NCBI RefSeq assembly: GCF_002198675.1
Contig: NZ_MWLL01000197.1
Location: forward strand, 1-62,858
Origin: Kineosporia sp. R_H_3
GTDB lineage: Bacteria; Actinomycetota; Actinomycetes; Actinomycetales; Kineosporiaceae
Direction: 5' to 3'
DNA: 62,858 nt
The stretch's first letter is position 1. Each line of letters starts with the position of its first letter. Below are positions 33,452 to 42,678 of the stretch, one piece after another. The notes below the pieces were generated by a model that made no database searches, was not told the DNA's origin, and was given only the letters and a program-made list of their open reading frames with translations. The translations under genes were made by a program, and so were the position numbers.

Positions 33452-35271
33452 CCACGGCGATCGGCCCCAGAGCAGGACTCCCCCGCGAGGCGACCACCCC
33501 CTTCGCAGTCCTCGCTCTTTGCTGGCTGCCTGTCGGTGTCGTCGCCCTGATCTGGGTCGGAGGGCACACCGCTTCCCTGCTGACCGGCCACGGCTGGTCC
33601 GGACCGGACTTCGGCTGGGACTTCGCACGAGTGCTGGTCAGCCCGGGCGGCGTCCATAACGCGTGGCCGCGGACGCCGCCCGTGCTCGTCTGGATCTGCA
33701 CCGGCCTGCTCGCCGCCACGGTGATCGGCCCGGCCGCCTTCCTCGCCGCCCGATGGGTCCACCATCGTCCAGCCGCGGACGACCCGCTGCCTTCGCTGGC
33801 CACCGCCCGGGACGTCCGAGCTTTCACGGCGCCGGAGTCCGAGCAGCGCGCACGCCGCCTGCGGACCTCGCTCGCCGACCGACCCAAGGGGCAACTCGCG
33901 GGCCGCGACATCGGCGTCCCTCTCGGCACCCTGCGCCAGCAGCGGGGCGGGCCGGTCGAGCTGCGCGCGTCCTGGGAGGACGTGCTTCTCGCCGTGATGG
34001 CGCCCCGCGCCGGCAAGACGACCGCTCTCGCCGTCCCCGCGATCCTCGACGCCCCCGGCGCCGTCGTCGCCACCAGCAACAAGGCCGACCTGTGGACCAC
34101 GACCTCCACTCTGCGTGCCGAGGAGACCGGTGAGCAGGTCTGGGTCTTCGACCCCCAGCAGATCGTCTACGCCGACCGCACCTGGTGGTGGAACCCGTTG
34201 CGCGACGTCACCACCGTCGAAGAGGCCCACCGTCTCGCCGGCCACTTCGTCCAAGAGGTCCGCGGCGACCGCGGCAGCCGGGACTTCTGGTCATCCGCCG
34301 CGCACGACCTGCTCACCGGCCTGCTCCTCGCCGCTGCGACGTCCGGCCGAGACCTCACCGAGGTCTACGAGTGGCTAAACGACCCCGTTCTCGTCACGCC
34401 CGTCGAGCTGCTCCGCGCCACCGGTCACAAGGCAGCCGCAGCGTCCCTGCTGGGCCGGATGCACGGCGCCCCCGAGACCCGCGACGGTGTCTACGAGACG
34501 GCCCGGACGGCGGCACAGTGCCTGCGTGACGACGCCACGATGGCCTGGGTCACCCCACCGGCGCTACGCGGCGAACAAGACCTCGACGAGTTCGACGCCG
34601 CCGGCTTCGCCCTCACCCGGCAGACCCTCTACCTGCTTTCCAAGGACGGCGCAGGCGCTGCAGCACCCCTCGTCGCCGCCCTCACCGACCGCATCATGCG
34701 GCAAGCCACCCGGGCCGCCGAACGCCGCGGCGGCCGCCTCGACCCACCCCTGCTCGTCGTCCTCGACGAGGCCGCCAACGTCTGCCGGATCGCCGACCTC
34801 CCCGAGCTCTACAGCCACTTCGGCTCCCGCGGCATCACACCGCTGACCATCCTGCAGTCCTACAAGCAGGGGGTCCGGGTGTGGGGCGAGCACGGCATGG
34901 ACGCCCTCTGGTCCGCCGCCACCATCAAGCTCATCGGCGCCGGCATGGACGACGCCCGGCTCGCTGAGGACCTCTCCCGCCTCGTCGGCGACCACGACGT
35001 CGCCATCCGCTCCCAGAGCTACGGCGACCGACGAACGAACGAGAGCGTCAGCATCCGGCGGCAGCGGATCCTCGCGGCGGAGGACATCCGGGCCCTTCCC
35101 AGTGTGACGGCGCTTCTGCTGGCGACAGGCTGCAGGCCGGCTTTGCTCACGCTTTCGCCGTGGTTCGAAGCGATCAATGCACCAGCAATCTCTGCCATAG
35201 CTCAGGACTCCAAGGCGCTGCTCACGCGGCGTTCCGCCGGCGGCGCGGCAGCTACCGAGGATGACAGTTGA
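33448..35271 (+). CDS. VirD4/TraG-type coupling protein
   Basis: 607 residues. Two membrane helices (about 17-42 and 73-97) are followed by the soluble ATPase. Walker A is MAPRAGKTTALAVPA (about 190-204), Walker B LLVVLDEAANVCRI (about 433-446), and TSNKADLW and LQSYKQGVRVWG are typical coupling-protein signatures. It brings the relaxase-DNA complex to the channel. It overlaps both neighbours by 4 bases, confirming the operon. Confidence 0.92.
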   Translation: MTTAIGPRAGLPREATTPFAVLALCWLPVGVVALIWVGGHTASLLTGHGWSGPDFGWDFARVLVSPGGVHNAWPRTPPVLVWICTGLLAATVIGPAAFLAARWVHHRPAADDPLPSLATARDVRAFTAPESEQRARRLRTSLADRPKGQLAGRDIGVPLGTLRQQRGGPVELRASWEDVLLAVMAPRAGKTTALAVPAILDAPGAVVATSNKADLWTTTSTLRAEETGEQVWVFDPQQIVYADRTWWWNPLRDVTTVEEAHRLAGHFVQEVRGDRGSRDFWSSAAHDLLTGLLLAAATSGRDLTEVYEWLNDPVLVTPVELLRATGHKAAAASLLGRMHGAPETRDGVYETARTAAQCLRDDATMAWVTPPALRGEQDLDEFDAAGFALTRQTLYLLSKDGAGAAAPLVAALTDRIMRQATRAAERRGGRLDPPLLVVLDEAANVCRIADLPELYSHFGSRGITPLTILQSYKQGVRVWGEHGMDALWSAATIKLIGAGMDDARLAEDLSRLVGDHDVAIRSQSYGDRRTNESVSIRRQRILAAEDIRALPSVTALLLATGCRPALLTLSPWFEAINAPAISAIAQDSKALLTRRSAGGAAATEDDS

Positions 35272-35726
35272 CGGACGACCGACCGATCCCCATTGACCTG
35301 TCGCTTCTCATCCAACGGGTCGACGAGCTGGAAGCGCAGCTCACACGCGCTCTGGCCGACCTGGACGAGTTGGCCGCCGCCGCCGCGCACACCACCGAGT
35401 CGCATCTTCCCACCAACGCAGTGGTAGAGCCGGTCTACGGGACTGTCACAGCCTGGGTCGACGGATACTTCCGCCGCATCTTCACCCGCAGTATCGGCGG
35501 CGAGATCCGCTGGTGTGGACAGTGGGAGGCCCACCCCGAGGCCGTTACGCGGTTCGAGGCGCTGTGGCGGTCGTGGGAGGCCTTGCGACTCGATCCGAAC
35601 CTAGGCATCGCAACGTGGCTGACGAGCTACCTGGACCCCCAACTCGCCGCTCTCTTCTCCCGGCTCGGTCCCTTTGCGCAGTGCACTCATGAACGTCACA
35701 CACCCTGCGGGGACCTCGGTCAGTAG
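35268..35726 (+). CDS. DUF4913 protein
   Basis: 152 residues. A coiled-coil N-terminus (LLIQRVDELEAQLTRALADL) precedes the DUF4913 domain (TAWVDGYFRRIF, RWCGQWEAHPEAVTRFEALW). These proteins occur beside coupling proteins in actinobacterial conjugative elements; their role is not known. The TTG at 35268 overlaps the coupling protein's stop by 4 bases, which decides the start. It is the last gene of the rightward operon. Confidence 0.8.
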   Translation: MTDDRPIPIDLSLLIQRVDELEAQLTRALADLDELAAAAAHTTESHLPTNAVVEPVYGTVTAWVDGYFRRIFTRSIGGEIRWCGQWEAHPEAVTRFEALWRSWEALRLDPNLGIATWLTSYLDPQLAALFSRLGPFAQCTHERHTPCGDLGQ

Positions 35727-35858
35727 CCGAGAACAGCAGTGACTACATGATCGACGGCTGCAATCGAACCCCGACGGTCTTGCGGTCGGCGGGTTGAGCG
35801 ACTCCCCACCCGGTCGGCGAGAGTGTTCACGAGCTGCACTCCGCGCCCGTTGTCCGCG
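35720..35858 (-). pseudogene. Possible remnant of a HATPase (RsbW-like) C-terminus
   Basis: Read on the minus strand, DADNGRGVQLVNTLADRVGS resembles the G2 box and following helix of histidine-kinase-like ATPases. It is out of frame with the kinase gene that ends at 35859 and has no start of its own. A decayed third kinase module or anti-sigma factor is possible; a chance match is also possible. Confidence 0.3.
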
Positions 35859-38249
35859 TCATGTCGCCGTCCGCGGCAGCGAAGGCATCCGGGACGTCTG
35901 TTGCGGGGCAGCGTGCCGCGGTGTCTGCGCGGTGAGGCGTACCAGGCACTGGTCGCCGAGGTCCATGGACGACAGCGTCCACCCGGTGGCTGCGGTCGTC
36001 CGGGCCAGGTCCTGCACGGCGGCTCCTGCCCTGGCCGGCGCCGTGACCGTGACCTCGGACGCCGTACCGACGCCGATCCTGGCCACCGTGACGGTGTCCC
36101 CTTCAGCGCAGGCCGAGAGCACCGCCCGCAGGACGGCGGCCAGTGGCCCGGGGTCGGGCTCAGTCTGCGGGCCAACGGGCATCCGGACGACGAGCCGGAC
36201 ACCCGCCGCGTGCGCCGCCGCGAGCTGGTCGGCGAGCTGTGCCCCCACGGCGTCGAGGTCGGGGTCGAGCCGCGTCAGCTGCCGCAGGTAGGACTCGGTG
36301 ATCAGGCAGCGGGTGCGCACGGCCTCGTCGCGAGGGTTGAGCCGGCCGTCGGCGATCGCGTGCAGCAGGTCCGCGGACCCGTGGAGAGCACGGGAGACGT
36401 GTCCGCGCCACAGCTGGTGCGCCGTCCGGGAGCCTGCCTCCGCGGCCTTGGCACGGCCTGCTTCGGCCTGTGCGGTGGCGGCCCGCAGCGCCAGCCGCTG
36501 CAGGTAGCTGCGGAAGTACGCGATGGCGACGACGACCGGCAAGTCGAGGAAGCCGGACAGGCCGGGGCTCACGCAGCCCACAGGTGTGAAGGTGACCTCG
36601 AGCGACATGATCGCGCCGAGGTACACGGCGGTGCCCACGCCTGCTGGCCACCAACTGCGGAACCCAAAGATCAGCAGCACGAGCGGGACGAGCGCAGCTT
36701 CCGGGCCCCACCACGCCGTCCCGACCCGCAGGCAGCCAGGTAGCCCGTTGCCCGGGAGTAGGACCAGGACCGGCACAGTGGCGACGAGCCCGCTCGCGCG
36801 CAGCCAGGGGACGCCGGCTCCGCGCCGGGACATCGCCGCAGCGGACGCGGTGACCACCGCGAGCAGGGCGAGGGCGGACCATGAGCCAGGGGACAGGCGC
36901 CCGCCAGTCTCGACCGTGGACACCAGCGTGAGGCACAGGCACAGCCCGACGAGGCAGGCCGCGACCCGCTGCGCGAACGGACCGCCGACATGGGCGAGCA
37001 GCCGTTCGGCGTCCACGGCCGCCTCGGCAGCCACGGACGGGCGGCTCGCCGGGTCGTACCGGAGCAGCACCTGCGTCCCGCGGCCGGCGGCTGACGTCAC
37101 CAGGGCGACGACATCCACCGCCGCGCAGCGGTCCACGACTGACGTGGCGAGCCCACGACCCGGCATCATCCCCCCGTCGAACCCCGCCCCGTCGTCCCGG
37201 ACGACGACCTCAACGAGGCGTCCGCCCCGGACGGTCACCTCGGCCCGGGTCACGCCGCTGTGCCGGGCGACGTTCGTCAGCGCTTCGAGCAGGGCGCCGC
37301 AGATCGCTTCCGCGACGGTCGGAGGCAGGCCGTCGAGCAGGCCGAGCAGCTCGTCAGCCGAGGTGTCGACGATGACAACATCGGGCAGTGCGGCACCCAC
37401 CGCCCACCCCCGGCGCCCGCGCAGGGCGTCCTCGACGAGTGCACGACTCACCGCGTGGGGTGCCGGGTCCCCGTCGACAGCCAGATGTCCGGCCTCGTCG
37501 GCGGACGCTGCGCAGGCGCGACGCAGCGGTTCCGCGTCGAGGACGTCGCCGCGCAGCCCGACGGCTGACAGTGTGTTGATCACCCCGTCGTGCAGCCGGG
37601 CAGTCAGCTCTACGGCCACCCTGCGGTCCTCGCGGGCCTGCTCACGGACGACCCGAGCGGTCTCCGCGCCCGACAGTTGCGCGTCGGCGGACCGGCCAAG
37701 CGCATGCAGCGCCCGGGACACCAGGCTGCTCGCGGCAACGTCGGCCGCTGCCACCCCGAACGACGCGACCGCGACGGTCACCGCGGCGCGCGGATCCGTG
37801 TACGGCCACAGGCGAGCGGCGAGCAGCCCGGCGAACAGGCCCCCGAAGCCGAGGCCGACGAGCACGGCCGACCGCGTGGGGAGCAGGAACCCGGCCGCGG
37901 CGGAGACGATGCCGGGCAGCCAGTAGATGAGCAGCGTGTTGCCGCTCAGGTCGTCGACGCCGTGGTCGGTCGTGATGTTCACGGTGATCGCGAAGACGGC
38001 AGCGGCCGCGACCAGCAGCCGGGCGTCAGCCCGGCGGTTGAGCCCGACGAGTGCGCAGGCTGCGAGTCCGAGGGCGCCGGTGGCGGCTGCCCAGGTCGGC
38101 CGGCGCAGGACGTCGGAGAGCACGACCGTCGCGCCGAACCCGAGCAGCCAGGCACCGGTGAGGATCGCGGTCATCCGGCGGAGTGCGACCGCCACGGCCT
38201 CACTCGGCCAGGAGACACGCGCCAGCGCGGCGGCCGCCGAGGTCGTCAT
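35859..38249 (-). CDS. Tandem-module sensor histidine kinase (NarL type)
   Basis: 796 residues in two similar halves. First half: membrane helices (about 25-180), HisKA_3-like site RLHDGVIN (His 220), N-box EALTNVARHSG (322-332) and G1 DDGAGFDG (352-359), so a full kinase. Second half: membrane helices (about 425-585), then RGHVSRALHG (His 617) and an ATPase-like region lacking a clear N-box and G1 motif. The second half looks degenerate. It is divergent from a NarL-type regulator and lies between the two transfer operons, so it may link transfer to a membrane-sensed signal. Confidence 0.82.
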   Translation of the reverse strand: MTTSAAAALARVSWPSEAVAVALRRMTAILTGAWLLGFGATVVLSDVLRRPTWAAATGALGLAACALVGLNRRADARLLVAAAAVFAITVNITTDHGVDDLSGNTLLIYWLPGIVSAAAGFLLPTRSAVLVGLGFGGLFAGLLAARLWPYTDPRAAVTVAVASFGVAAADVAASSLVSRALHALGRSADAQLSGAETARVVREQAREDRRVAVELTARLHDGVINTLSAVGLRGDVLDAEPLRRACAASADEAGHLAVDGDPAPHAVSRALVEDALRGRRGWAVGAALPDVVIVDTSADELLGLLDGLPPTVAEAICGALLEALTNVARHSGVTRAEVTVRGGRLVEVVVRDDGAGFDGGMMPGRGLATSVVDRCAAVDVVALVTSAAGRGTQVLLRYDPASRPSVAAEAAVDAERLLAHVGGPFAQRVAACLVGLCLCLTLVSTVETGGRLSPGSWSALALLAVVTASAAAMSRRGAGVPWLRASGLVATVPVLVLLPGNGLPGCLRVGTAWWGPEAALVPLVLLIFGFRSWWPAGVGTAVYLGAIMSLEVTFTPVGCVSPGLSGFLDLPVVVAIAYFRSYLQRLALRAATAQAEAGRAKAAEAGSRTAHQLWRGHVSRALHGSADLLHAIADGRLNPRDEAVRTRCLITESYLRQLTRLDPDLDAVGAQLADQLAAAHAAGVRLVVRMPVGPQTEPDPGPLAAVLRAVLSACAEGDTVTVARIGVGTASEVTVTAPARAGAAVQDLARTTAATGWTLSSMDLGDQCLVRLTAQTPRHAAPQQTSRMPSLPRTAT

Positions 38250-38301
38250 TGTGCTCGGTCCCCCTCTCGTGCGGGCGTCGCGGACGTTGTTGGATGGTCC
38301 C

Positions 38302-38979
38302 GTGAGTCTCCACGATCGTCCGCCCCCGATCGGTGCTCACGGGCTCCGGGTAGGGATCGTCGATGACCACGCCCTGTTCCGGGACGGCCTGATCTTCACC
38401 GTTACGCAGCGGGGCGGCCATCGGGTCGTCGTCGCGTGCGACGACCTGATGCAACTCGACGACTGGCTGTCGGCGCACCCGCCGCAGAGGCACCCCCAGG
38501 TGCTGCTCCTCGACCTGCTCCTCGGGGGCCGGCTGGTGGACGTAGGCGGCGTTCGGTCGCTGCTGCAGCGCGGGATCCGGGTGCTTGTGGTCTCCGGGAC
38601 CCGCGACGGCCGCCTGCTCCAGGCGCTGCTCCGCGAGGGCGTGGCGGGCTTCGTCGCCAAGGAAGACTCGTCCCGCGAGCTGCTGGCGGCCCTCGAGGCG
38701 GCCGCGACCGGCAACGCCTGGACGTCGCCCGAGCTGGCGGAGATCGTCGCCAGCGACCCGCAGCGCCCAGCGCTCAGCGAGCGTGAGTTGGAAGCGGTCA
38801 CGCTCTACGCCCAAGGGCTGACGATGGAGTCGGTGGCCCGCCACATGGGCGTCGGCTACGAGACGGCACGGCAGTACGTCGACCGTGCCCGCGGGAAGTG
38901 GGCCGCCGTCGGCCGGGACGCCCGGACCAAGACCCAGCTGTACGAAGCGGCGCGCCAGGACGGTCTCCTCGAGCCCTGA
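38302..38979 (+). CDS. NarL/FixJ-type response regulator
   Basis: 225 residues. The receiver (about 18-130) shows GIVDDHALFRDGL (acidic pair), phospho-acceptor Asp in VLLLDLLLGGR, Ser in VVSGTRD and Lys in GFVAKEDSS. The C-terminal HTH reads LSERELEAVTLYAQGLTMES, with the recognition helix in GVGYETARQYVDRAR. The GTG at 38302 fits the beginning of the receiver domain. It pairs with the divergent tandem kinase. Its targets are probably in the neighbouring operons; this is inference. Confidence 0.88.
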   Translation: MSLHDRPPPIGAHGLRVGIVDDHALFRDGLIFTVTQRGGHRVVVACDDLMQLDDWLSAHPPQRHPQVLLLDLLLGGRLVDVGGVRSLLQRGIRVLVVSGTRDGRLLQALLREGVAGFVAKEDSSRELLAALEAAATGNAWTSPELAEIVASDPQRPALSERELEAVTLYAQGLTMESVARHMGVGYETARQYVDRARGKWAAVGRDARTKTQLYEAARQDGLLEP

Positions 38980-39386
38980 CCCCCAGACGGGGGTCGTCGA
39001 CTCTGCCGGACGGTCCCCGCTTCCGGTGACATCGGCGCCGTTGCGGTGGATCGCCGTCCGACCGGTGGCAGAACCTGGTCACGGACCTACCGGCGAACGG
39101 GGTGCGCGATGGCCGTCGCCAGGGGATGCGCGGCGGCCACCGTGCCCCGACCCGGACGTCCGAAGGGCCGCAGAGCAGTCGACGGTGCCTCGCGATGTCG
39201 AGGGCGACGGAGGAATCATGGGCAGCCACCGCAAGTGAGGGCCCCTTGTCCGGTCGGCTCCTGTCGGGCGGGTAGGGCGGTCACGACCGACCCTGGGCAG
39301 GGGTTGTGGACCCCCGCGCAAGTCCGTCGTCGCAGGACTCGAGACCTCGAACTGCCTCGCCGCCTGGCTGCTGCGAGCGGCGGTAC
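38980..39386. other. Intergenic region with a 6-codon reading frame
   Basis: 407 bases between the regulator and the DUF2637 gene. I see no full gene. At 39218-39238 a perfect GGAGGA site precedes ATG and the tiny frame MGSHRK. It may be a leader peptide or just a short conserved peptide frame; no promoter or hairpin is obvious nearby. Confidence 0.35.
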
Positions 39387-40205
39387 TCACAGCCCCGCAG
39401 CGGAGGCACCCAAGCGAGCGCGGATCCTCTGGGCCGTTCGGGCGGACACTCGCCACCCTGCTGATTCCAAGGTCCTTGCCAACTCAGGCGCAGACAGAAG
39501 CGGGTCTTGCTCCAGCAGCTCGCGAGCCGCTTCGTCTCGCGTCCGTGAGGAACTCGGCTCCGACGATCGGTCGCCGACCGGCATCGTTGCGGTTGCTGCC
39601 ACTGCGATTGCTGAAGGCCTGGCCTCCTTGAGCCCAGCAACGGGGCTCCTCGGCAGCGTCGATGTCATGGCGATACCGGCGTCCAGTTCGAGGACCGCGT
39701 GCCGCCACTGCCGCCAGGTACTGGGGAACGAAAGCACCCAGCGGATGGGGCGAAGGTGCGGTAGCGGCGGCGGCAGCAAGCCTCGCTCCTCGAGGGCCAC
39801 CCGTCGGGACGAGATGATCACGGTCTCGAAGCAGACGACGAACATGGCCGGTGGGATCGCGTGGAGCAGGCGCGCGGTAGCGCTCGTCGCCGCCGCCGCG
39901 TTCGCGATGACGGTGGCCGAGGAGAGCGCCGCGACCAGAAGACGCATGACGGGCGCGGTGCGGCCCTCGCGTGCGGCACGGGCGACCTTGAGGCTCAGGA
40001 CGACGATGCCCAGGTCGAAGCTGAGCGGGACCGCTGGCGCGAGCCAGACGGGGTAGCCGCCTTCGGTGGCGGCGAGGTCGCGCAGGGTGCGGTAGCTCGT
40101 CGCGAAGCCGACGAGGATCAGGATGCCGAGGCCGACCATGATGGCCAGGTCGATGGCCTGGTCGACGAGGTTCTCGGTCCGGCGGGGTGGCAGTGGGGCG
40201 CGCAC
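39387..40205 (-). CDS. DUF2637 membrane protein
   Basis: 272 residues. Four membrane helices (about 16-130) form the DUF2637 domain (NLVDQAIDLAIMVGLGILIL, LAPAVPLSFDLGIVVLSL), then a linker and a C-terminal DNA-binding-like helix-turn-helix (LLSAPELARTLESAGWRVSA). DUF2637 proteins are typical of actinobacterial plasmids and elements and have been linked to regulation of transfer; the exact role is unknown. The GTG at 40205 has AAGGAG 6 bases upstream. It is the last gene of the leftward mobilization operon. Confidence 0.82.
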   Translation of the reverse strand: MRAPLPPRRTENLVDQAIDLAIMVGLGILILVGFATSYRTLRDLAATEGGYPVWLAPAVPLSFDLGIVVLSLKVARAAREGRTAPVMRLLVAALSSATVIANAAAATSATARLLHAIPPAMFVVCFETVIISSRRVALEERGLLPPPLPHLRPIRWVLSFPSTWRQWRHAVLELDAGIAMTSTLPRSPVAGLKEARPSAIAVAATATMPVGDRSSEPSSSRTRDEAARELLEQDPLLSAPELARTLESAGWRVSARTAQRIRARLGASAAGL

Positions 40206-40219
40206 GAGGTGCTCCTTGG

Positions 40220-42508
40220 TCAGCGGCTGCGGCGACTGTTCGACGTATGGGGCCGGGGCGGTGCGGGAGCCCGCGCAGGGCCGGTACCCGTGCCTCGCCG
40301 GGCGGCGTCTCGGGTCATGCCCACGGAGCGCGTTGGAGGCGGGCGTTCGAGGCCGATGAACGGCACGATCTCGCGTTGGACGACGCCGATGCTGAGGTCG
40401 AGGCGCTGGGCAATCCGGGCGGCTTGGCGGCCGATGTCGTCCAGGGGCAGGGAGGCGACCAGAGGTGCGAGCTCCCTGGCCATGTGGAGTCGGCCCTCTA
40501 GCCAGTCGAGCCGTGGGGCGGCCGCGGCGATCTCGGCGTCGATGACACGGTCGGCCAGGGGTTCGGCACGGTCGAGGAGCGAGGCGGTGAGCTCGGCCGG
40601 GCCTTGGTCGTGGAGCACGGACGCGGGGTCGCTGCCGGTGGGCAGCAGGGCCGCGGTGGGCGAGATTCGGCGCGGGCTGAACAGTTCGAGTGCGGATCGG
40701 GCCGAGGTGAGGCCGGCGTCGTCGGCGTCCATCGCCACGACGAGACCGCTCGCGCGCAGGTCGACCGTGACCGCGAGGGCGTCGACGTGGGCCGCGGTGA
40801 GCGCTGTGCCGCAGGCGGCCAGGCCTGCGCAGCGCCCGTCGGTGCCGCTGCTGACGGCGATCGCGTCGAGAGGCCCTTCGACGATGGTCGGACGGGCGCC
40901 ACGGGCCAGAGCGGGGCGGGCCTCGGCTAGTCCGTAGAGCAGGTCGGACTTGCGGTAGATCGGCGTCTGAGGGCTGTTGACGTAGCGGGGGACACGTTCG
41001 GGGTCGGCGTCCGGGTGGGCGCGGCCGATGAAGCCGACGACGGCGCCGGCCGGGTCTCGCATCGGGAGCATGAGGCGGTCGCGGAACCGGTCGATGAGCC
41101 GGCCGTTGCGGTTCACGGCGGCGAGCCCGGAGGCGAGCAGAACGGCGTCGTCCAGTCCGCTCTCGCGCAGCCGATCGGTGAGCGCATGCCAGGTAGCCGG
41201 CGCGTACCCGGCGGACCACGGGTCGTCGAGGGCGGCCGACAGCGAGCGGCCGGTTAGGTAGTCGGGGACCCAGGCGGTGGCGAGGTCCTCGCGGTGGAAG
41301 GCCTGGGCGAGTCGGTGCACCTCCAAAAGCTCCGCACGCGTGACCTCGTCCGACGACCTGGTCGGCTCCCTGCGGGGCGGAGTGGAACGGACCCCACCCG
41401 TCGTGGCCCTACCCCTCGTCCGGGAAGGAGGGCGCTGGTCGCGGGCGTTGATGGCACTCTCACGTCGCTGCGTGTCCTTCGCCCGCGCTCGAAGTGCGGC
41501 GGTCGCCGTCTGGGCGGTCGCCGTCCGCTCGGCCAGCTCTTCGAGCTGTTCCGCGCTTTCAGGCTCAGGCTGCGCTGTGGCGGCGAGGATCTTCCGGGCG
41601 GCGCCGAGGACGCGCTCCCCCGTCGTCCGGACGACGTCCTCGGCGACCCGTCCGGCAACACCCTCGGCCCAGTGCGCGACGTACGGGAACGTGTAGGCGC
41701 CGCTGTCGAGTCCGTGGACGGCACTGACGAGGTAGGCGACGGACTCCGCCTCGACCTCGACGACCCCGCGGCATGGCACCGCGGCCACCGGGTCGCCGTC
41801 CGTGCCGGCGTCCGTGTGCAGCAGGACGTGCCCGAGCTCGTGGGCGAGGGTCTTCACGGCCTGGGCGTCGTCGACGTCGTCGCGGACCCGGACGGTGCGG
41901 GTCGCCGGGATCGTCACCCCGTTCGCTCCGCCGCATGGTCCGCGTTCGACGGTGTACCCGGCGGCGGTGACCGCACCGGCCAGTTCTTTCCACAACCCGT
42001 CGGGAGCCTGTCCGCGGAGCAACTGCGGGGCCGGTTCCTGCGGCACCGGTGCTCCACTCGTCTGGCCCACGTCCCAGACGTAGGCGGCGCGGAACCCGGT
42101 CACGCGCCGCGCCGAGGTGGAGGCGTTCTGCCCGGGCGCATCAGCCTCGGACTGATCGGGGCGCGACTCATCGGCACCCGGGTCAACCGCTGCCCTTCGG
42201 ACGACGGGCGCGAGGATCGCGATGCCCTTCTCGCCCTTGTCGACCTGCCGGCCGAGGGCCTTCCACGCTTCGTAGCCGGCGACGGCGGTGGCCTCGGGGC
42301 ACTGGGCGAGGATGAGTATGGTGTTGCCGAAGGAGTAGTCGTGGAACCGGGCGGCGGTGGCGAGCCAGCGGGTCCAGTCCTCCCCCGTCCGCAGTGCGGC
42401 GACCTGCTCGGCGAGCCGTGTGTGGAGGGCCTCGAGCTTCGCCGTCCGCGCCTCGTCCGCTCGGGCCTTCTCCTCGGGTGTGGTCGGACGGCGGTAGCGG
42501 CCGGACAT
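40220..42508 (-). CDS. ArdC-type antirestriction/zinc peptidase-TOPRIM primase fusion
   Basis: 762 residues. Residues about 20-105 match the ArdC N-terminal domain (YSFGNTILILAQCPEATAVAGY). Around 220-260 is a zinc peptidase site (LAHELGHVLLH with HExxH at 222-227, and a downstream Glu). From about 390 on follows a DnaG-type catalytic region with TOPRIM motifs EGPLDAIAV (544-552) and DADDAG (594-599). It would protect or prime the transferred single strand in the recipient. The start at 42508 is set by a small overlap with the gene upstream. Confidence 0.85.
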   Translation of the reverse strand: MSGRYRRPTTPEEKARADEARTAKLEALHTRLAEQVAALRTGEDWTRWLATAARFHDYSFGNTILILAQCPEATAVAGYEAWKALGRQVDKGEKGIAILAPVVRRAAVDPGADESRPDQSEADAPGQNASTSARRVTGFRAAYVWDVGQTSGAPVPQEPAPQLLRGQAPDGLWKELAGAVTAAGYTVERGPCGGANGVTIPATRTVRVRDDVDDAQAVKTLAHELGHVLLHTDAGTDGDPVAAVPCRGVVEVEAESVAYLVSAVHGLDSGAYTFPYVAHWAEGVAGRVAEDVVRTTGERVLGAARKILAATAQPEPESAEQLEELAERTATAQTATAALRARAKDTQRRESAINARDQRPPSRTRGRATTGGVRSTPPRREPTRSSDEVTRAELLEVHRLAQAFHREDLATAWVPDYLTGRSLSAALDDPWSAGYAPATWHALTDRLRESGLDDAVLLASGLAAVNRNGRLIDRFRDRLMLPMRDPAGAVVGFIGRAHPDADPERVPRYVNSPQTPIYRKSDLLYGLAEARPALARGARPTIVEGPLDAIAVSSGTDGRCAGLAACGTALTAAHVDALAVTVDLRASGLVVAMDADDAGLTSARSALELFSPRRISPTAALLPTGSDPASVLHDQGPAELTASLLDRAEPLADRVIDAEIAAAAPRLDWLEGRLHMARELAPLVASLPLDDIGRQAARIAQRLDLSIGVVQREIVPFIGLERPPPTRSVGMTRDAARRGTGTGPARAPAPPRPHTSNSRRSR

Positions 42509-42678
42509 CAGCCGTCCCTCCGCGGGGCCCGCGCGAGAGCGGCGGAGGGCCGCTCGATGGTCGTCTGCTGCGCGGCGACAGTGGCGGCAAGGTCGTCGAG
42601 CTGGTCCTGCATCACGGCGAGGACTGCCATGACGTCGACGGCGGGTGTGGGCGAGGTCTGCGGGCGCGGTGCGGTCAT
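42508..42678 (-). CDS. Small coiled-coil protein
   Basis: 56 residues with a probable short coiled coil (VLAVMQDQLDDLAATVAAQQ). It overlaps the previous gene by 4 bases and abuts the primase gene, so it is translated in the chain. Such short proteins are common in this operon type. The function is unknown. Confidence 0.6.
   Translation of the reverse strand: MTAPRPQTSPTPAVDVMAVLAVMQDQLDDLAATVAAQQTTIERPSAALARAPRRDG

Noticed and set aside
38885-39238. Plus-strand frame overlapping the response regulator end
   Set aside because: It overlaps the HTH coding end in another frame, is Pro/Arg-rich and has no ribosome site; only the terminal six-codon frame stands out.
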